40,659 bases of DNA from assembly GCF_000220985.1 (NCBI RefSeq), contig NZ_AFRW01000123.1, positions 1 to 40,659 on the forward strand. Reading direction: 5' to 3'. Position 1 is the stretch's first letter. Every line of letters starts with the position of its first letter. The stretch is from Nesterenkonia sp. F (GTDB taxonomy: Bacteria > Actinomycetota > Actinomycetes > Actinomycetales > Micrococcaceae). Shown piece after piece: positions 9,293 through 16,847 of this stretch. The position numbers and the translations under genes were made by a program. Below the pieces are notes generated by a model that was given only the letters and a program-made list of their open reading frames with translations, had not been told where the DNA came from and did not search any database.

Positions 9293-10038
9293 GCCCGTCG
9301 GCCGTCCGCGGCTCCACCCTCGGCGTCGCCGTCCCCGCCATCGTCGGGCAGCGCCTCGAGCATCGCCGAGAACAGCGTCTCCTGCAGCCAGGTGACGAAG
9401 GTGTAGACCTCGGCCATGAACGTCTCCTCGTCGCTGCCGCCGCCGCGCACCGCGCGCTGCTGGACCGCCTCGGCGTCGGATTCGTCCTCGACGCCGAGCC
9501 GGGCGGACAAGGTCAGCCGCACGTCGTTCAGCGCCCGACCGAGCATCGGCGCCTGCTCGTCGGTGACCTGCACCGGCGAGGACTCGAGCAGCATCCGGGC
9601 GGTGCGCAGATCGGCGATCTTCGCAGCGCGCAGCGAGGACTCGCTGAGCCGGCGGAAGCGGCCGGCCTCCTCGGCGTCGGTCGAGGCGTCGGGCAGCAGC
9701 CGGCGCAGCACCGGGTCCTCGGGCGCGGAGAGCGAGTCGTCGCCGTCGAGGCCGGCCAGCTCGGCGCTGAAATGCGCGAAGACCGAGTCGTCCATGCCGA
9801 TGTCGGCGGGCGCGTCGGCGGATGCGTCGGCGGATGCGTCGGCGGATGCGTCGGCGGGCGCCTCGATCGGCTCGCTCGCCGGCGCGTCGTCAGAGACGTC
9901 GGCGTCGTCGGAGACGTTCCGGGTGCGCCCCTCGAGGATCGTCACGACATCGCCGCAGAGACGGCTGAGGAGCCGGCGCTCGTGCTGCTCCAGCTCGGCG
10001 CGGCAGCCGCGGGTGGTGGGACGGAAGGCAGTGGCCAC
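9289..10038 (-). CDS. DUF2017 family protein
   Basis: DUF2017 proteins are actinobacterial proteins of unknown function normally encoded next to clpS, as here. The N-terminal part [24 protein letters not shown] and the C-terminal helices ([20 protein letters not shown], then [18 protein letters not shown]) are typical; they are separated by an acidic linker containing Ala-Asp-Ala-Ser repeats and a long Asp-rich stretch. The GTG at 10038 follows the clpS stop by five bases with GAGGAG upstream inside clpS. Because of the constant partnership with clpS, a role near the Clp adaptor pathway is a fair guess but nothing in the sequence proves it. Confidence 0.85.
   Translation of the reverse strand: MATAFRPTTRGCRAELEQHERRLLSRLCGDVVTILEGRTRNVSDDADVSDDAPASEPIEAPADASADASADASADAPADIGMDDSVFAHFSAELAGLDGDDSLSAPEDPVLRRLLPDASTDAEEAGRFRRLSESSLRAAKIADLRTARMLLESSPVQVTDEQAPMLGRALNDVRLTLSARLGVEDESDAEAVQQRAVRGGGSDEETFMAEVYTFVTWLQETLFSAMLEALPDDGGDGDAEGGAADGRRA
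9812..9858 (-). repeat. 12-base tandem repeat encoding an Ala/Asp/Ser linker
   Basis: About four copies of the plus-strand unit GCGTCGGCGGAT lie in the linker of the DUF2017 gene. The unit is in frame (12 bases), so copy-number change would lengthen or shorten the linker without breaking the gene. Confidence 0.85.
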
Positions 10039-10043
10039 GTCGC

Positions 10044-10352
10044 TCAGCTCTCCTCGAGGGTGGCCTGCAGGCCGTAGTGGTGCATGGCGGTCACATCGCG
10101 CTCAGCCTGCTCACGGCTTCCGGTGGCGACGACGGCGCGGCCCTTCTCATGGACCTGCATCATCAGCTCGTGGGCGCGAGAGGACGAGTGGCCGAAATAG
10201 GTGCGGAAGACCCAGCTGACGTAGGACATCAGATTCACCGGGTCGTTCCAGACGACGACGTGATACGGACGCTGCGCCGCGGCCCGGACCGAGGACTCCT
10301 CCTCGAGGTCGGTCTCTCCGCGGGCGAGCGTCGACCCTGCAGTGGAGCTCAT
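10044..10352 (-). CDS. clpS: ATP-dependent Clp protease adaptor ClpS
   Basis: ClpS delivers N-degron substrates to ClpC/ClpP. The 102-residue protein has a flexible N-terminus followed by the core: PYHVVVWNDPVNLMSYVSWVFRT with the substrate-contacting Asn-Asp, then the helix HELMMQVHEKGRAVVATGSREQAE that meets the Clp N-domain. It is the first gene of a seven-gene operon. The ATG lies seven bases after TAGAAT and has no ribosome-binding sequence, so a leaderless transcript is likely. Confidence 0.96.
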   Translation of the reverse strand: MSSTAGSTLARGETDLEEESSVRAAAQRPYHVVVWNDPVNLMSYVSWVFRTYFGHSSSRAHELMMQVHEKGRAVVATGSREQAERDVTAMHHYGLQATLEES

Positions 10353-10358
10353 GGCCGA

Positions 10359-10365
10359 TATTCTA
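10359..10365. promoter_or_regulatory. Shared -10 element of divergent clpS and pncB promoters
   Basis: The sequence TATTCTA reads TATTCT on the plus strand, six bases before the pncB GTG, and TAGAAT on the minus strand, seven bases before the clpS ATG. Both are good TANNNT boxes at the distance expected for transcripts that begin at the start codon. The two start codons are separated by only 18 bases. I see no clear -35 boxes. Confidence 0.65.
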
Positions 10366-10370
10366 CGCTG

Positions 10371-11714
10371 GTGACCGTGACACAGACATCCGAGGCCGCG
10401 ACCGCCGGGCCCGGCGACTCCACCGCGCTGCGCACCGACCAGTACGAGCTGACCATGGTCCAGGCCGCCCTGCGGTCCGGGGCCGCGCATCGACGCTGCG
10501 TCTTCGAGGTCTTCGCCCGCAGCCTGCCGGCCGGGCGCCGCTACGGTGTGGTCGCCGGCACCGGCCGGCTGCTCGAAGGGCTCGCCCGCTTCCGCTTCAC
10601 CGAGGAGCAGCTGGGCTGGCTCGACGACCGGGGCATCGTCGACGCGCCGACGCTGGAGTTCCTGCGCGACTACCGCTTTTCCGGCACGATCACCGGCTAC
10701 GCCGAGGGCGAGGTCTACCTGCCCCACTCCCCCGTGCTGCGCGTCGAGTCCAGCTTCGCCGAGGCCACGCTGCTGGAGACCTATCTGCTCTCGGTGCTCA
10801 ACCACGACTCCGCCGTCGCCTCGGCGGCCTCCCGGATGACGCTGGCCGCCGGCGACCGCCCCTGCGTCGAGATGGGCTCGCGCCGGACCCAGGAGGCCAG
10901 TGCGACCGCCGCGGCGCGGGCGGCGATGATCGTCGGCTTCTCCGGCACCTCGAACCTGGAGGCCGGCCGCCGCTGGGACGTGGCCACGCTGGGCACCGCG
11001 GCCCACGCCTTCACCCTCCTGCACGACTCCGAGCAGGAGGCCTTCGCCACGCAGGTCGAGGCCTTCGGCCCGTCGACCTCGCTGCTCGTCGACACCTACG
11101 ACGTCGCGGCAGGCGTCCGGCGCGCGGTCGAGGCCGCCGGCGCCGAGCTCGGCGCCGTCCGGCTGGACTCCGGCGATCTGGTCGAACAGGCCCACGAGGT
11201 CCGCCGGCTGCTCGACGAGCTGGGGAACACCTCCACCCGGATCATCGTCACCTCCGACCTGGACGAATACGCCATCGCCCGACTGCAGTCCGCGCCGGTG
11301 GACTCCTACGGCGTGGGCACCCAGCTGGTGACCGGCTCCGGGGCGCCGACCGCCTCGATGGTCTACAAGCTCGTCGAACGCACCGACGCCGACGGCGCCG
11401 CCGTGCCCGTGGCCAAGACCGCGGTGGGCAAGCGCAGCGTCGGCGGAGTCAAGCACCCGCTGCGCACCTATGGGGCCGACGGCTCCGCCACCACCGAGCT
11501 GATCGGGGTCGGCGGCGCCCCCGACCCCGAGGGACGCCGAGCGCGGGAGCTGATGGTCCCGCTGGTCGTCGACGGTGAGATCCGCGCCGAGCACACCGGC
11601 GCGTCCGGCGTCGAAGCCGCCCGCGAGCGCCATCGCGCCTCGGTGGCCGAGCTGCCCACGGCCGCGCATCGGCTGCAGGACGGGGAGCCGGTGCTGCCGA
11701 CCGTCTTCGACTGA
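10371..11714 (+). CDS. pncB: Nicotinate phosphoribosyltransferase
   Basis: PncB joins nicotinic acid to PRPP to form nicotinate mononucleotide in the NAD salvage (Preiss-Handler) pathway. The 447-residue protein shows ALRTDQYELTMVQAAL, the core FEVFARSLPAGRRYGV, the MGSRRTQEA loop, the beta-barrel strands LVDTYD, AVRLDSGDL and IIVTSDLDEY, then YGVGTQLVTGSGAP, which holds the phosphate-binding residues. GTG at 10371 is preferred because it lies at the predicted transcription start; a second in-frame GTG is at 10377. Together with pncA at 13656 it would convert nicotinamide to NaMN. It is divergent from clpS. Confidence 0.95.
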   Translation: MTVTQTSEAATAGPGDSTALRTDQYELTMVQAALRSGAAHRRCVFEVFARSLPAGRRYGVVAGTGRLLEGLARFRFTEEQLGWLDDRGIVDAPTLEFLRDYRFSGTITGYAEGEVYLPHSPVLRVESSFAEATLLETYLLSVLNHDSAVASAASRMTLAAGDRPCVEMGSRRTQEASATAAARAAMIVGFSGTSNLEAGRRWDVATLGTAAHAFTLLHDSEQEAFATQVEAFGPSTSLLVDTYDVAAGVRRAVEAAGAELGAVRLDSGDLVEQAHEVRRLLDELGNTSTRIIVTSDLDEYAIARLQSAPVDSYGVGTQLVTGSGAPTASMVYKLVERTDADGAAVPVAKTAVGKRSVGGVKHPLRTYGADGSATTELIGVGGAPDPEGRRARELMVPLVVDGEIRAEHTGASGVEAARERHRASVAELPTAAHRLQDGEPVLPTVFD

Positions 11715-11724
11715 GGCCCCCGTT

Positions 11725-11788
11725 GCGATGACTCCGTGGAAAGCGCGGGAAAGCCGACGCATTCCCACCCGTTCCGCGGAGTCATCGC
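11725..11788. terminator. Long bidirectional hairpin between pncB and the XRE-cupin gene
   Basis: GCGATGACTCCG at 11725-11736 pairs perfectly with 11777-11788; the stem extends inward to about 17 bp with one G-T pair, and a smaller inner stem (GGGAA/TTCCC) closes the loop. It lies directly after pncB and reaches the stop codon of the converging XRE-cupin gene, so it can serve both strands. Confidence 0.7.
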
Positions 11789-11789
11789 G

Positions 11790-12353
11790 TCATGGTGAGG
11801 ACGAGACGCGGGTGCGGAAGTGCTCGCCGGACTCGTTGAAGATGCCGATCACCTCGGCCGACTCCGGGCCGGGAGCACTGAACGCGTGCGGAGTGACGGT
11901 GTCGAACTCCGCGGCCTCTCCCGGATGCAGCATGATCTCCTGCTCCCCCAGCTGCAGACGCAGCCGACCCGAGATCACATAGCACCAGTCGTGGCCGGGG
12001 TGGCTGTGGAGCTCCTCGGCGGGGAGCGGCGGACGCGGGGCATAGGTCAGCTTCATCGTCTGCACGGGCGCGGTCTCCGGCGAGAGCGGCTGGACGTGCA
12101 TCTCCTCCTGCCGCCAGCCGTCACGACGCACGCGCGGGTCGCCCGGCTCGACGGCGAGAAGATCGTCGACGGCGATCCCCAGGCTCCGCGTCAGCGGCAG
12201 CAGCAGCTCCAGACTGGCCTGGCGTTTGCCGGACTCCAGCCGCGAGATCGTGCTCGCCGAGACGCCGGCGGACCGGGCCAGGCGGTCCAGGGTCCAGCCC
12301 CGCCCGGTGCGCGCGGCGCGCAGCCGCAGCCCGACCTGAGAGAGCGCGTCCAT
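11790..12353 (-). CDS. XRE-family transcriptional regulator with cupin sensor domain
   Basis: The 187-residue protein has an N-terminal helix-turn-helix (residues about 6-60, including ARTGRGWTLDRLARSAGVSA and STISRLESGKRQ) and a C-terminal cupin barrel (ELHSHPGHDWCYVISG and MLHPGEAAEFDTVTPHAF). Proteins of this layout repress or activate a nearby gene in response to a small ligand. The ATG at 12353 is chosen because AGGAGG lies five bases upstream; a longer frame exists but has repetitive sequence and no ribosome site. It is divergent from the flavoprotein gene at 12503, with a perfect palindrome between them, so that gene is its likely target. The ligand is not evident. Confidence 0.88.
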   Translation of the reverse strand: MDALSQVGLRLRAARTGRGWTLDRLARSAGVSASTISRLESGKRQASLELLLPLTRSLGIAVDDLLAVEPGDPRVRRDGWRQEEMHVQPLSPETAPVQTMKLTYAPRPPLPAEELHSHPGHDWCYVISGRLRLQLGEQEIMLHPGEAAEFDTVTPHAFSAPGPESAEVIGIFNESGEHFRTRVSSSP

Positions 12354-12444
12354 CCGTCCTCCTGTCTCGATCGCTGCTTCGAACCCTGCCTCGAAGCCTG
12401 CCTCGCGCGCCGGAGCCGGCGTCGCTCCTCCCAGCATGGGAGAT

Positions 12445-12463
12445 TCTTGCCGATCCGGCAAGA
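12445..12463. promoter_or_regulatory. Palindromic operator candidate TCTTGCCG-ATC-CGGCAAGA
   Basis: A perfect inverted repeat with 8-base arms and a 3-base centre sits in the divergent gap between the XRE-cupin gene and the flavoprotein gene, 92 and 40 bases from their start codons. The half-site holds TTGC/GCAA, common in operators of XRE-cupin regulators. TTGCCG within each arm could also serve as a -35 box in either direction. Confidence 0.65.
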
Positions 12464-12502
12464 TGCATTTCTGAGATCGAGTCGCAGGAGGAGGATGAAG
12501 CC

Positions 12503-13576
12503 ATGAACACCTCATCCCCCGCATCCTCCGCCGTCCCCACGCCCCACACATCCGCCGACCACGATGCGGTCGCCCCCTCACGGCTCCATGACGTCATCGT
12601 CCTCGGCGGCGGCGCGGCCGGTCTCTCCGCGGCCGTCGCTCTGGGCCGCGCCCGGCGCGACACCCTCGTGCTGGACACCGGTGCCCCGCGCAATCGCTTC
12701 GCCGCCGGCATGCATGCCGTCCTCGGCCACGAGGGCCTCGACCCGGCCGATCTGCTGGGCCGCGGACGGGCCGAAGCGGCCGCGTACGGCGTCTCCTTCG
12801 CCGAGGCCGGCGCGGTGGAGGTCGTCGAGTCGGCCCCGGCGGCCGACGATTCCCCGGACGCCGCGGCCCCGCGGCCGCTGCACGTGACCGACACGACCGG
12901 CGTCGTCCGCCGGGCGCGCGCCGTCGTCGTGGCCACCGGAGTGAGCGACCGACTGCCGGAGATCCCCGGTCTCGCCGAGCACTGGGGCACCGCTGTGCTG
13001 CACTGTCCGTACTGCCACGGCTGGGAGGTCGGCGACGCCCGACTGGGAGTGCTGGCCGCCGGCCCGATGAGCCTGCACCAGGCCGAGCTGATCCGCCAGT
13101 GGAGCGACCGACTGACGTTCTTCAGCGCCGCGGCCGAGCCCCTCGAGCAGCAGACCCTCGACCGGCTCGCCGTCCGTGACGTCGTCGTCGAGCCGTCCGC
13201 GGTGGTCGAGGTCGTCGGCGACGGCGAGCGCCTGCACCACGTGGAGCTGGCCGACGGGAGGCAGGTGGCCCTCGACGCACTGTTCACCGCCGGCGAGCTG
13301 ATCCCGCACGACGGCTTCCTCGACGCTCTCGACCTGGAACGCGCCGACACCCCCGTAGGCCGCTTCCTGGCGGTCGACCAGGGAGGCAGGACCAGCCATG
13401 GGCGGATCTTCGCCGCCGGCAACGTCGCCCAGCCGATGGCCAACGTCCCCACGGCGATGAGCACCGGCACCATGGCCGGCGCCATGGCCAATATGACCCT
13501 GGTCACCGAGGACTTCGACCGAGCCGAGCGCCATCGGCGGGGTCCGACGCAGGACGCTGTGCGCGACCGCTTCTGA
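12503..13576 (+). CDS. Thioredoxin-reductase-like FAD oxidoreductase with CPYC redox pair
   Basis: The protein (357 residues) begins with a 28-residue disordered lead, then the FAD-binding DVIVLGGGAAGLSAAVALG. The redox motif CPYCHGWE has its cysteines at 168 and 171 and a His-Gly next to them, a pattern seen in disulfide-forming relatives of thioredoxin reductase such as GliT. The second Rossmann segment reads LGVLAAGPMSLHQAELI, without the normal GGGNSA-type NADPH motif, so NADPH use is doubtful. The C-terminal FAD motif GRIFAAGNVAQP is intact. A strong GGAGGAGG site precedes the ATG. It is likely controlled by the divergent XRE-cupin regulator. Role: dithiol oxidase or thioredoxin-reductase-like enzyme; substrate unknown. 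Confidence 0.88.
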   Translation: MNTSSPASSAVPTPHTSADHDAVAPSRLHDVIVLGGGAAGLSAAVALGRARRDTLVLDTGAPRNRFAAGMHAVLGHEGLDPADLLGRGRAEAAAYGVSFAEAGAVEVVESAPAADDSPDAAAPRPLHVTDTTGVVRRARAVVVATGVSDRLPEIPGLAEHWGTAVLHCPYCHGWEVGDARLGVLAAGPMSLHQAELIRQWSDRLTFFSAAAEPLEQQTLDRLAVRDVVVEPSAVVEVVGDGERLHHVELADGRQVALDALFTAGELIPHDGFLDALDLERADTPVGRFLAVDQGGRTSHGRIFAAGNVAQPMANVPTAMSTGTMAGAMANMTLVTEDFDRAERHRRGPTQDAVRDRF

Positions 13577-13586
13577 CTCCCCCGCC

Positions 13587-13622
13587 AGCCGGTGTCCGGC
13601 TGCGCGGCACGTGCAGTAGCGT
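13587..13622 (+). promoter_or_regulatory. Hairpin, GCACGTGC palindrome and possible pncA promoter
   Basis: AGCCGG-TGT-CCGGCT (13587-13601) may end transcription from the flavoprotein gene. GCACGTGC (13607-13614) is a perfect 8-base palindrome directly before TAGCGT (13617-13622), a possible -10 box about 34 bases before the pncA ATG. No convincing -35 is visible. Confidence 0.45.
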
Positions 13623-13655
13623 GGAAGGGACAGCCCGCCGACAAGGAGGATCATC

Positions 13656-14300
13656 ATGGCCGAGGCCCTGATCATCGTCGACGTCCAGCATGACTTCTGC
13701 GAAGGCGGCGCGCTCGCCGTCGAAGGCGGCGCGCGCGTCGCCGGCGAGATCAGCGAGCATCTGGAGGACGCCCACGCCCAGTACGAGGCCGTGGTCACCA
13801 CGCAGGACTGGCACATCGACCCCGGATCGCACTTCTCCGACGATCCAGATTTCCGGACCTCCTGGCCGGTGCACTGCGTGGCCGGCACCCACGGGGCCGA
13901 GCTCCACGACGACCTGGACACCGACCACGTCGACCAACCCTTCCTCAAGGGGCTCTACAGCGACGGCTATTCGGGCTTCGAGGGCCTGGTCGGCGATCCG
14001 GAGAAGGTCGGCACGCTCGAAGGCGAGAAGGGCACCAAGGTCGGCGCCGCCGACGCCGTCGCCGCCGACGCCGAGGATCTGCACGCCTGGCTGGCCGAGC
14101 GGGAGATCGACGCGGTCACCGTGGTCGGGCTGGCCACCGACCACTGCGTGCGCGCCACCGCGCTGGACGCGGTGGAGAACGGCTATCAGGTGCGGGTGAT
14201 CCGCGAGCTCACCGCCGGCGTCGACGCCGCGGCAGTGGCCGAGACCTATGAGGAGTTCGCCGAGGCCGACATCGAGGTCGTCCGGCTCGACGAGCTCTGA
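13656..14300 (+). CDS. pncA: Nicotinamidase
   Basis: PncA hydrolyses nicotinamide to nicotinic acid, which PncB then uses. The 214-residue protein shows LIIVDVQHDFCEGGALAV with catalytic Asp9, the metal site TQDWHIDPGSHF, WPVHCVAGT, and VVGLATDHCVRATALDA with the nucleophilic cysteine: a complete isochorismatase-fold active site. AAGGAGGATC precedes the ATG at good spacing. In this family nicotinamidase is well separated from general cysteine hydrolases by the DWH and TDHCV motifs. The gene after it starts 33 bases downstream and may be co-transcribed. Confidence 0.96.
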   Translation: MAEALIIVDVQHDFCEGGALAVEGGARVAGEISEHLEDAHAQYEAVVTTQDWHIDPGSHFSDDPDFRTSWPVHCVAGTHGAELHDDLDTDHVDQPFLKGLYSDGYSGFEGLVGDPEKVGTLEGEKGTKVGAADAVAADAEDLHAWLAEREIDAVTVVGLATDHCVRATALDAVENGYQVRVIRELTAGVDAAAVAETYEEFAEADIEVVRLDEL

Positions 14301-14333
14301 GCACCGGCGAGAGCCGACGAGCACGGAGGAACT

Positions 14334-14879
14334 GTGGAACGAAAGCGACAGAGGACATCCCCGGCGACGGCGGGGCTCGCAGCGCTCGGAGGGGGCGTGC
14401 TGGCCGTGGTCCACGTCCTGGCGACGGGCCTGCTCGGCGTCCAGGTCATGGCGGCCGAGCTCGGCATCACCATGAGCGCGACCAACGAGGTCATCTCGGT
14501 CACGGGGACGCGCACACCGGGACTCCCGCTGCTGGGCATCGCCGCGGTCGGCGCCGCCGTCTACGGTTTCGTCGCCGCGCTCCCGCGCCGTCGGGCTCCG
14601 GGCGTGCGCCTGGGGCTGCTCGGCGGCTTCCTCGTCGTCGGCACCGCCCTGTGCCTCTGGTCCTTCACGATCACGACCGACGCCTCGCAGATGCCCGCCC
14701 CGGTGGACCTCGCCGGCGGCTGGCAGGGGTGGATCCAGCACGGCGGCGAGAACTCGGCGGTGCACCTGCTGCTGGTGATCGCGCTGGCGGCACTCGTGCC
14801 CGCAGTCCGCGCCCTGATCGCCGACCGGAGAGCGCCCGAGCCGCAGGGCCGGCCGGCCGGGGCGTCGGCCCGCGGCTGA
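14334..14879 (+). CDS. Small integral membrane protein of unknown function
   Basis: I do not recognise the family. The 181-residue protein has four predicted membrane helices (about residues 13-38, 63-83, 91-113 and 140-162). The loop between the first two is about 25 residues and contains TGTRTPG; the loop between the last two is similar and includes MPAPVDLAGGWQGWIQ. Both ends are basic, so they are probably cytoplasmic. The GTG start is supported by GGAGGA three bases upstream. It follows pncA by 33 bases. Confidence 0.75.
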   Translation: MERKRQRTSPATAGLAALGGGVLAVVHVLATGLLGVQVMAAELGITMSATNEVISVTGTRTPGLPLLGIAAVGAAVYGFVAALPRRRAPGVRLGLLGGFLVVGTALCLWSFTITTDASQMPAPVDLAGGWQGWIQHGGENSAVHLLLVIALAALVPAVRALIADRRAPEPQGRPAGASARG

Positions 14880-14885
14880 GCTGTC

Positions 14886-14902
14886 GCCGGGCCCGACCCG
14901 GC
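14886..14902. terminator. Small hairpin between converging genes
   Basis: GCCGGG-CCCGA-CCCGGC lies between the membrane-protein stop (14879) and the helicase stop (14908). It is short, with no U-tract; a weak terminator candidate. Confidence 0.4.
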
Positions 14903-14907
14903 TGAGC

Positions 14908-16716
14908 TCACTTCCGTCCGACGAACCAGTTCTGCAGCTTCTTCAGCCGCTCCTCCAGCTGCGTCTGGGTCGCCTGGCCCACCTGCGGGCCGCCGCAGGC
15001 CTCGCGCAGCTTGTTGTGGATCGTGCCCTGGTGCATGCCGGTCTTCCCGGCGTACGCCGAGACCGACTTGTTCAGCTGGCCGCGCAGCTTCTTCAGCTGT
15101 CGGTGGTCGACGACGTCGGCCGCCCGATCCTGCGCATCCTGCGGGCGCCGCTTGATCTGCTCGGCCTGATGCTGGCGCAGCAGCGTGGAGACCTGTTCGG
15201 GCTCGAGCAGCCCCGGGATGCCGAGGAAGTCGCGTTCCTCGTCCGAGCCGACCTCTCCGCCGAGACCGAACTCGTCGCCGTCGAAGAGCACGCGGTCGAA
15301 GGAGGCGTTGGAGTCCAGCGCGGCGAAGGAGCCGCGGGCCAGCTCGTCGGAGGCCTTCTCCTCCTTCTCCGCCTCCTCGAGCAGATCGTCGTCCAGCCCC
15401 TCCTCCTCATCGGTCTTCTGCGCCGACTCGGGGACGTCGAGGGCATGGTCGCGCTCGGCCTCCAGCTCATTGGCCAGATCCGTCAGGGTCGGCACCGAGG
15501 GCAGGAAGACGCTGGCGACTTCGCTGGCGTTGCGCCGACGCACGAAACGCCCGACCGCCTGGGCGAAGAACAGCGGCGTGGACGTCGAGGTCGCGTAGAC
15601 CCCCACGCAGAGCCGCGGCACGTCGACGCCCTCGGAGACCATCCGGACGGCGACCATCCAGAGCTTCGAGCCGTCGGCGGTGAACTCCTCGATGCGCTCG
15701 GAGGCTTCGTCGTCGTCGGAGAGCACCACCGTGGTCTTCTGGCCGGTCAGCTTGTCCAGCTGGGCGGCGTAGGCCCGAGCGTGCTCGTGATCCGTGGCGA
15801 TGACCAGCCCGCCGGCGTCCTCGACGCGGTCGCGGACCTTCAGCAGCCGCTGGTGCGCGGCGGCCAGCACCTGTGGGATCCACTCGCCCTCGGGGTTCAG
15901 CGCGGTGCGCCACGCCTGCTGGGTGATGTCCTTGGTGGCGGCCTCCCCCAGCTGGGCCTCCATCTCCTCGCCCTCGGAGGTGCGCCAGCGCATCGTCCCC
16001 GAATAGGCCATGAAGACCACCGGGCGCACGACCTTGTCCTGCAGCGCCGGGCCGTAGCCGTAGGAATAGTCGGCCTTCGAGCGGCGCACTCCGTCGGCGT
16101 CCTCGACGTAGTCGACGAACGGGATCGGCGCCGTGTCCGAGCGGAACGGCGTGCCGGTCAGCGCCAGCCTCCTCGCCGCGGGTTCGAAGGCCTCACGGAT
16201 GCCGTCGCCCCAGGACAGCGCGTCGCCGGCGTGATGGATCTCGTCGAGGATCACCAGCGTGCGGCCGGCGTCGGTCTTGTTGCGGTGCAGCGCCGGCTTG
16301 TTGGCCACCTGCGCATAGGTCACCGCGACGCCGAGGAACTGGCGGCCGTGGCGGCCATCGGAGTTTTTGAAGTTCGGGTCGATCGCCAGCCCCAGGCGCG
16401 AGGCGGCGTCGGCCCACTGATGCTTCAGATGCTCGGTGGGGGCGACGACGGTCAGCCGGTTGATCTCGCCGGAGTCGACCAGCAGCTTCGCCACCCGCAG
16501 CGCGAAGGTCGTCTTGCCGGCTCCCGGGGTCGCGACGGCCATGAAGTCCCGCGGCCGTCGCTCGATGTAGAGGTCCAGCGCCTCCTGCTGCCATTGGCGC
16601 AGCTTCGGCGCCGTGCCGCGCGCCGCCCGGTGAGGATAGACCGGCGGCATCGACGAGCCGACGTCGCTGCCGACGTCGAAGAGCGACTCCGTCTGAACGC
16701 CCGAGGAATCAGTCAC
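14908..16716 (-). CDS. DEAD/DEAH-box (SF2) helicase
   Basis: This 602-residue protein is a type-III-restriction/UvrB-like superfamily 2 ATPase. Visible motifs: Walker A VATPGAGKTTFALRVA, motif Ia VVAPTEHLKHQW, Walker B VILDEIHHAGD, motif III LTGTPFRSD, motif V VSEGVDVPRL and motif VI QAVGRFVRRR with the arginine fingers. After the helicase core is a long acidic, probably flexible stretch (EEEGLDDDLLEEAEKEEK), then a C-terminal helical part ending WFVGRK. It probably remodels nucleic acid, but the substrate is unknown; no nuclease motif is visible. The GTG at 16716 (MTDSSGVQ) is the first start after the upstream terminator; its ribosome site is weak. DUF3039 lies directly upstream on the same strand. 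Confidence 0.9.
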   Translation of the reverse strand: MTDSSGVQTESLFDVGSDVGSSMPPVYPHRAARGTAPKLRQWQQEALDLYIERRPRDFMAVATPGAGKTTFALRVAKLLVDSGEINRLTVVAPTEHLKHQWADAASRLGLAIDPNFKNSDGRHGRQFLGVAVTYAQVANKPALHRNKTDAGRTLVILDEIHHAGDALSWGDGIREAFEPAARRLALTGTPFRSDTAPIPFVDYVEDADGVRRSKADYSYGYGPALQDKVVRPVVFMAYSGTMRWRTSEGEEMEAQLGEAATKDITQQAWRTALNPEGEWIPQVLAAAHQRLLKVRDRVEDAGGLVIATDHEHARAYAAQLDKLTGQKTTVVLSDDDEASERIEEFTADGSKLWMVAVRMVSEGVDVPRLCVGVYATSTSTPLFFAQAVGRFVRRRNASEVASVFLPSVPTLTDLANELEAERDHALDVPESAQKTDEEEGLDDDLLEEAEKEEKASDELARGSFAALDSNASFDRVLFDGDEFGLGGEVGSDEERDFLGIPGLLEPEQVSTLLRQHQAEQIKRRPQDAQDRAADVVDHRQLKKLRGQLNKSVSAYAGKTGMHQGTIHNKLREACGGPQVGQATQTQLEERLKKLQNWFVGRK

Positions 16717-16770
16717 AGCTGTGCAAGCACCCTTGGAAGGTCGGGGATGGTGGATCTGCCGTCGGCGGAG

Positions 16771-16833
16771 CGGGCGTGGCGCCCGCGCACACGGCACCCG
16801 CCGGACGACCGCTGGGCCGTCCGGCGGGTGCCG
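16771..16833 (-). terminator. Two hairpins after the DUF3039 gene
   Basis: A perfect 16-bp stem (arms 16792-16807 and 16818-16833, 10-base loop) begins 15 bases past the DUF3039 stop. It is followed on the minus strand by a second stem CGGGCG/CGCCCG (16771-16785). There is no U-tract. The pair should reduce read-through into the helicase gene. Confidence 0.75.
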
Positions 16834-16847
16834 GGCGAAACGTCGGA

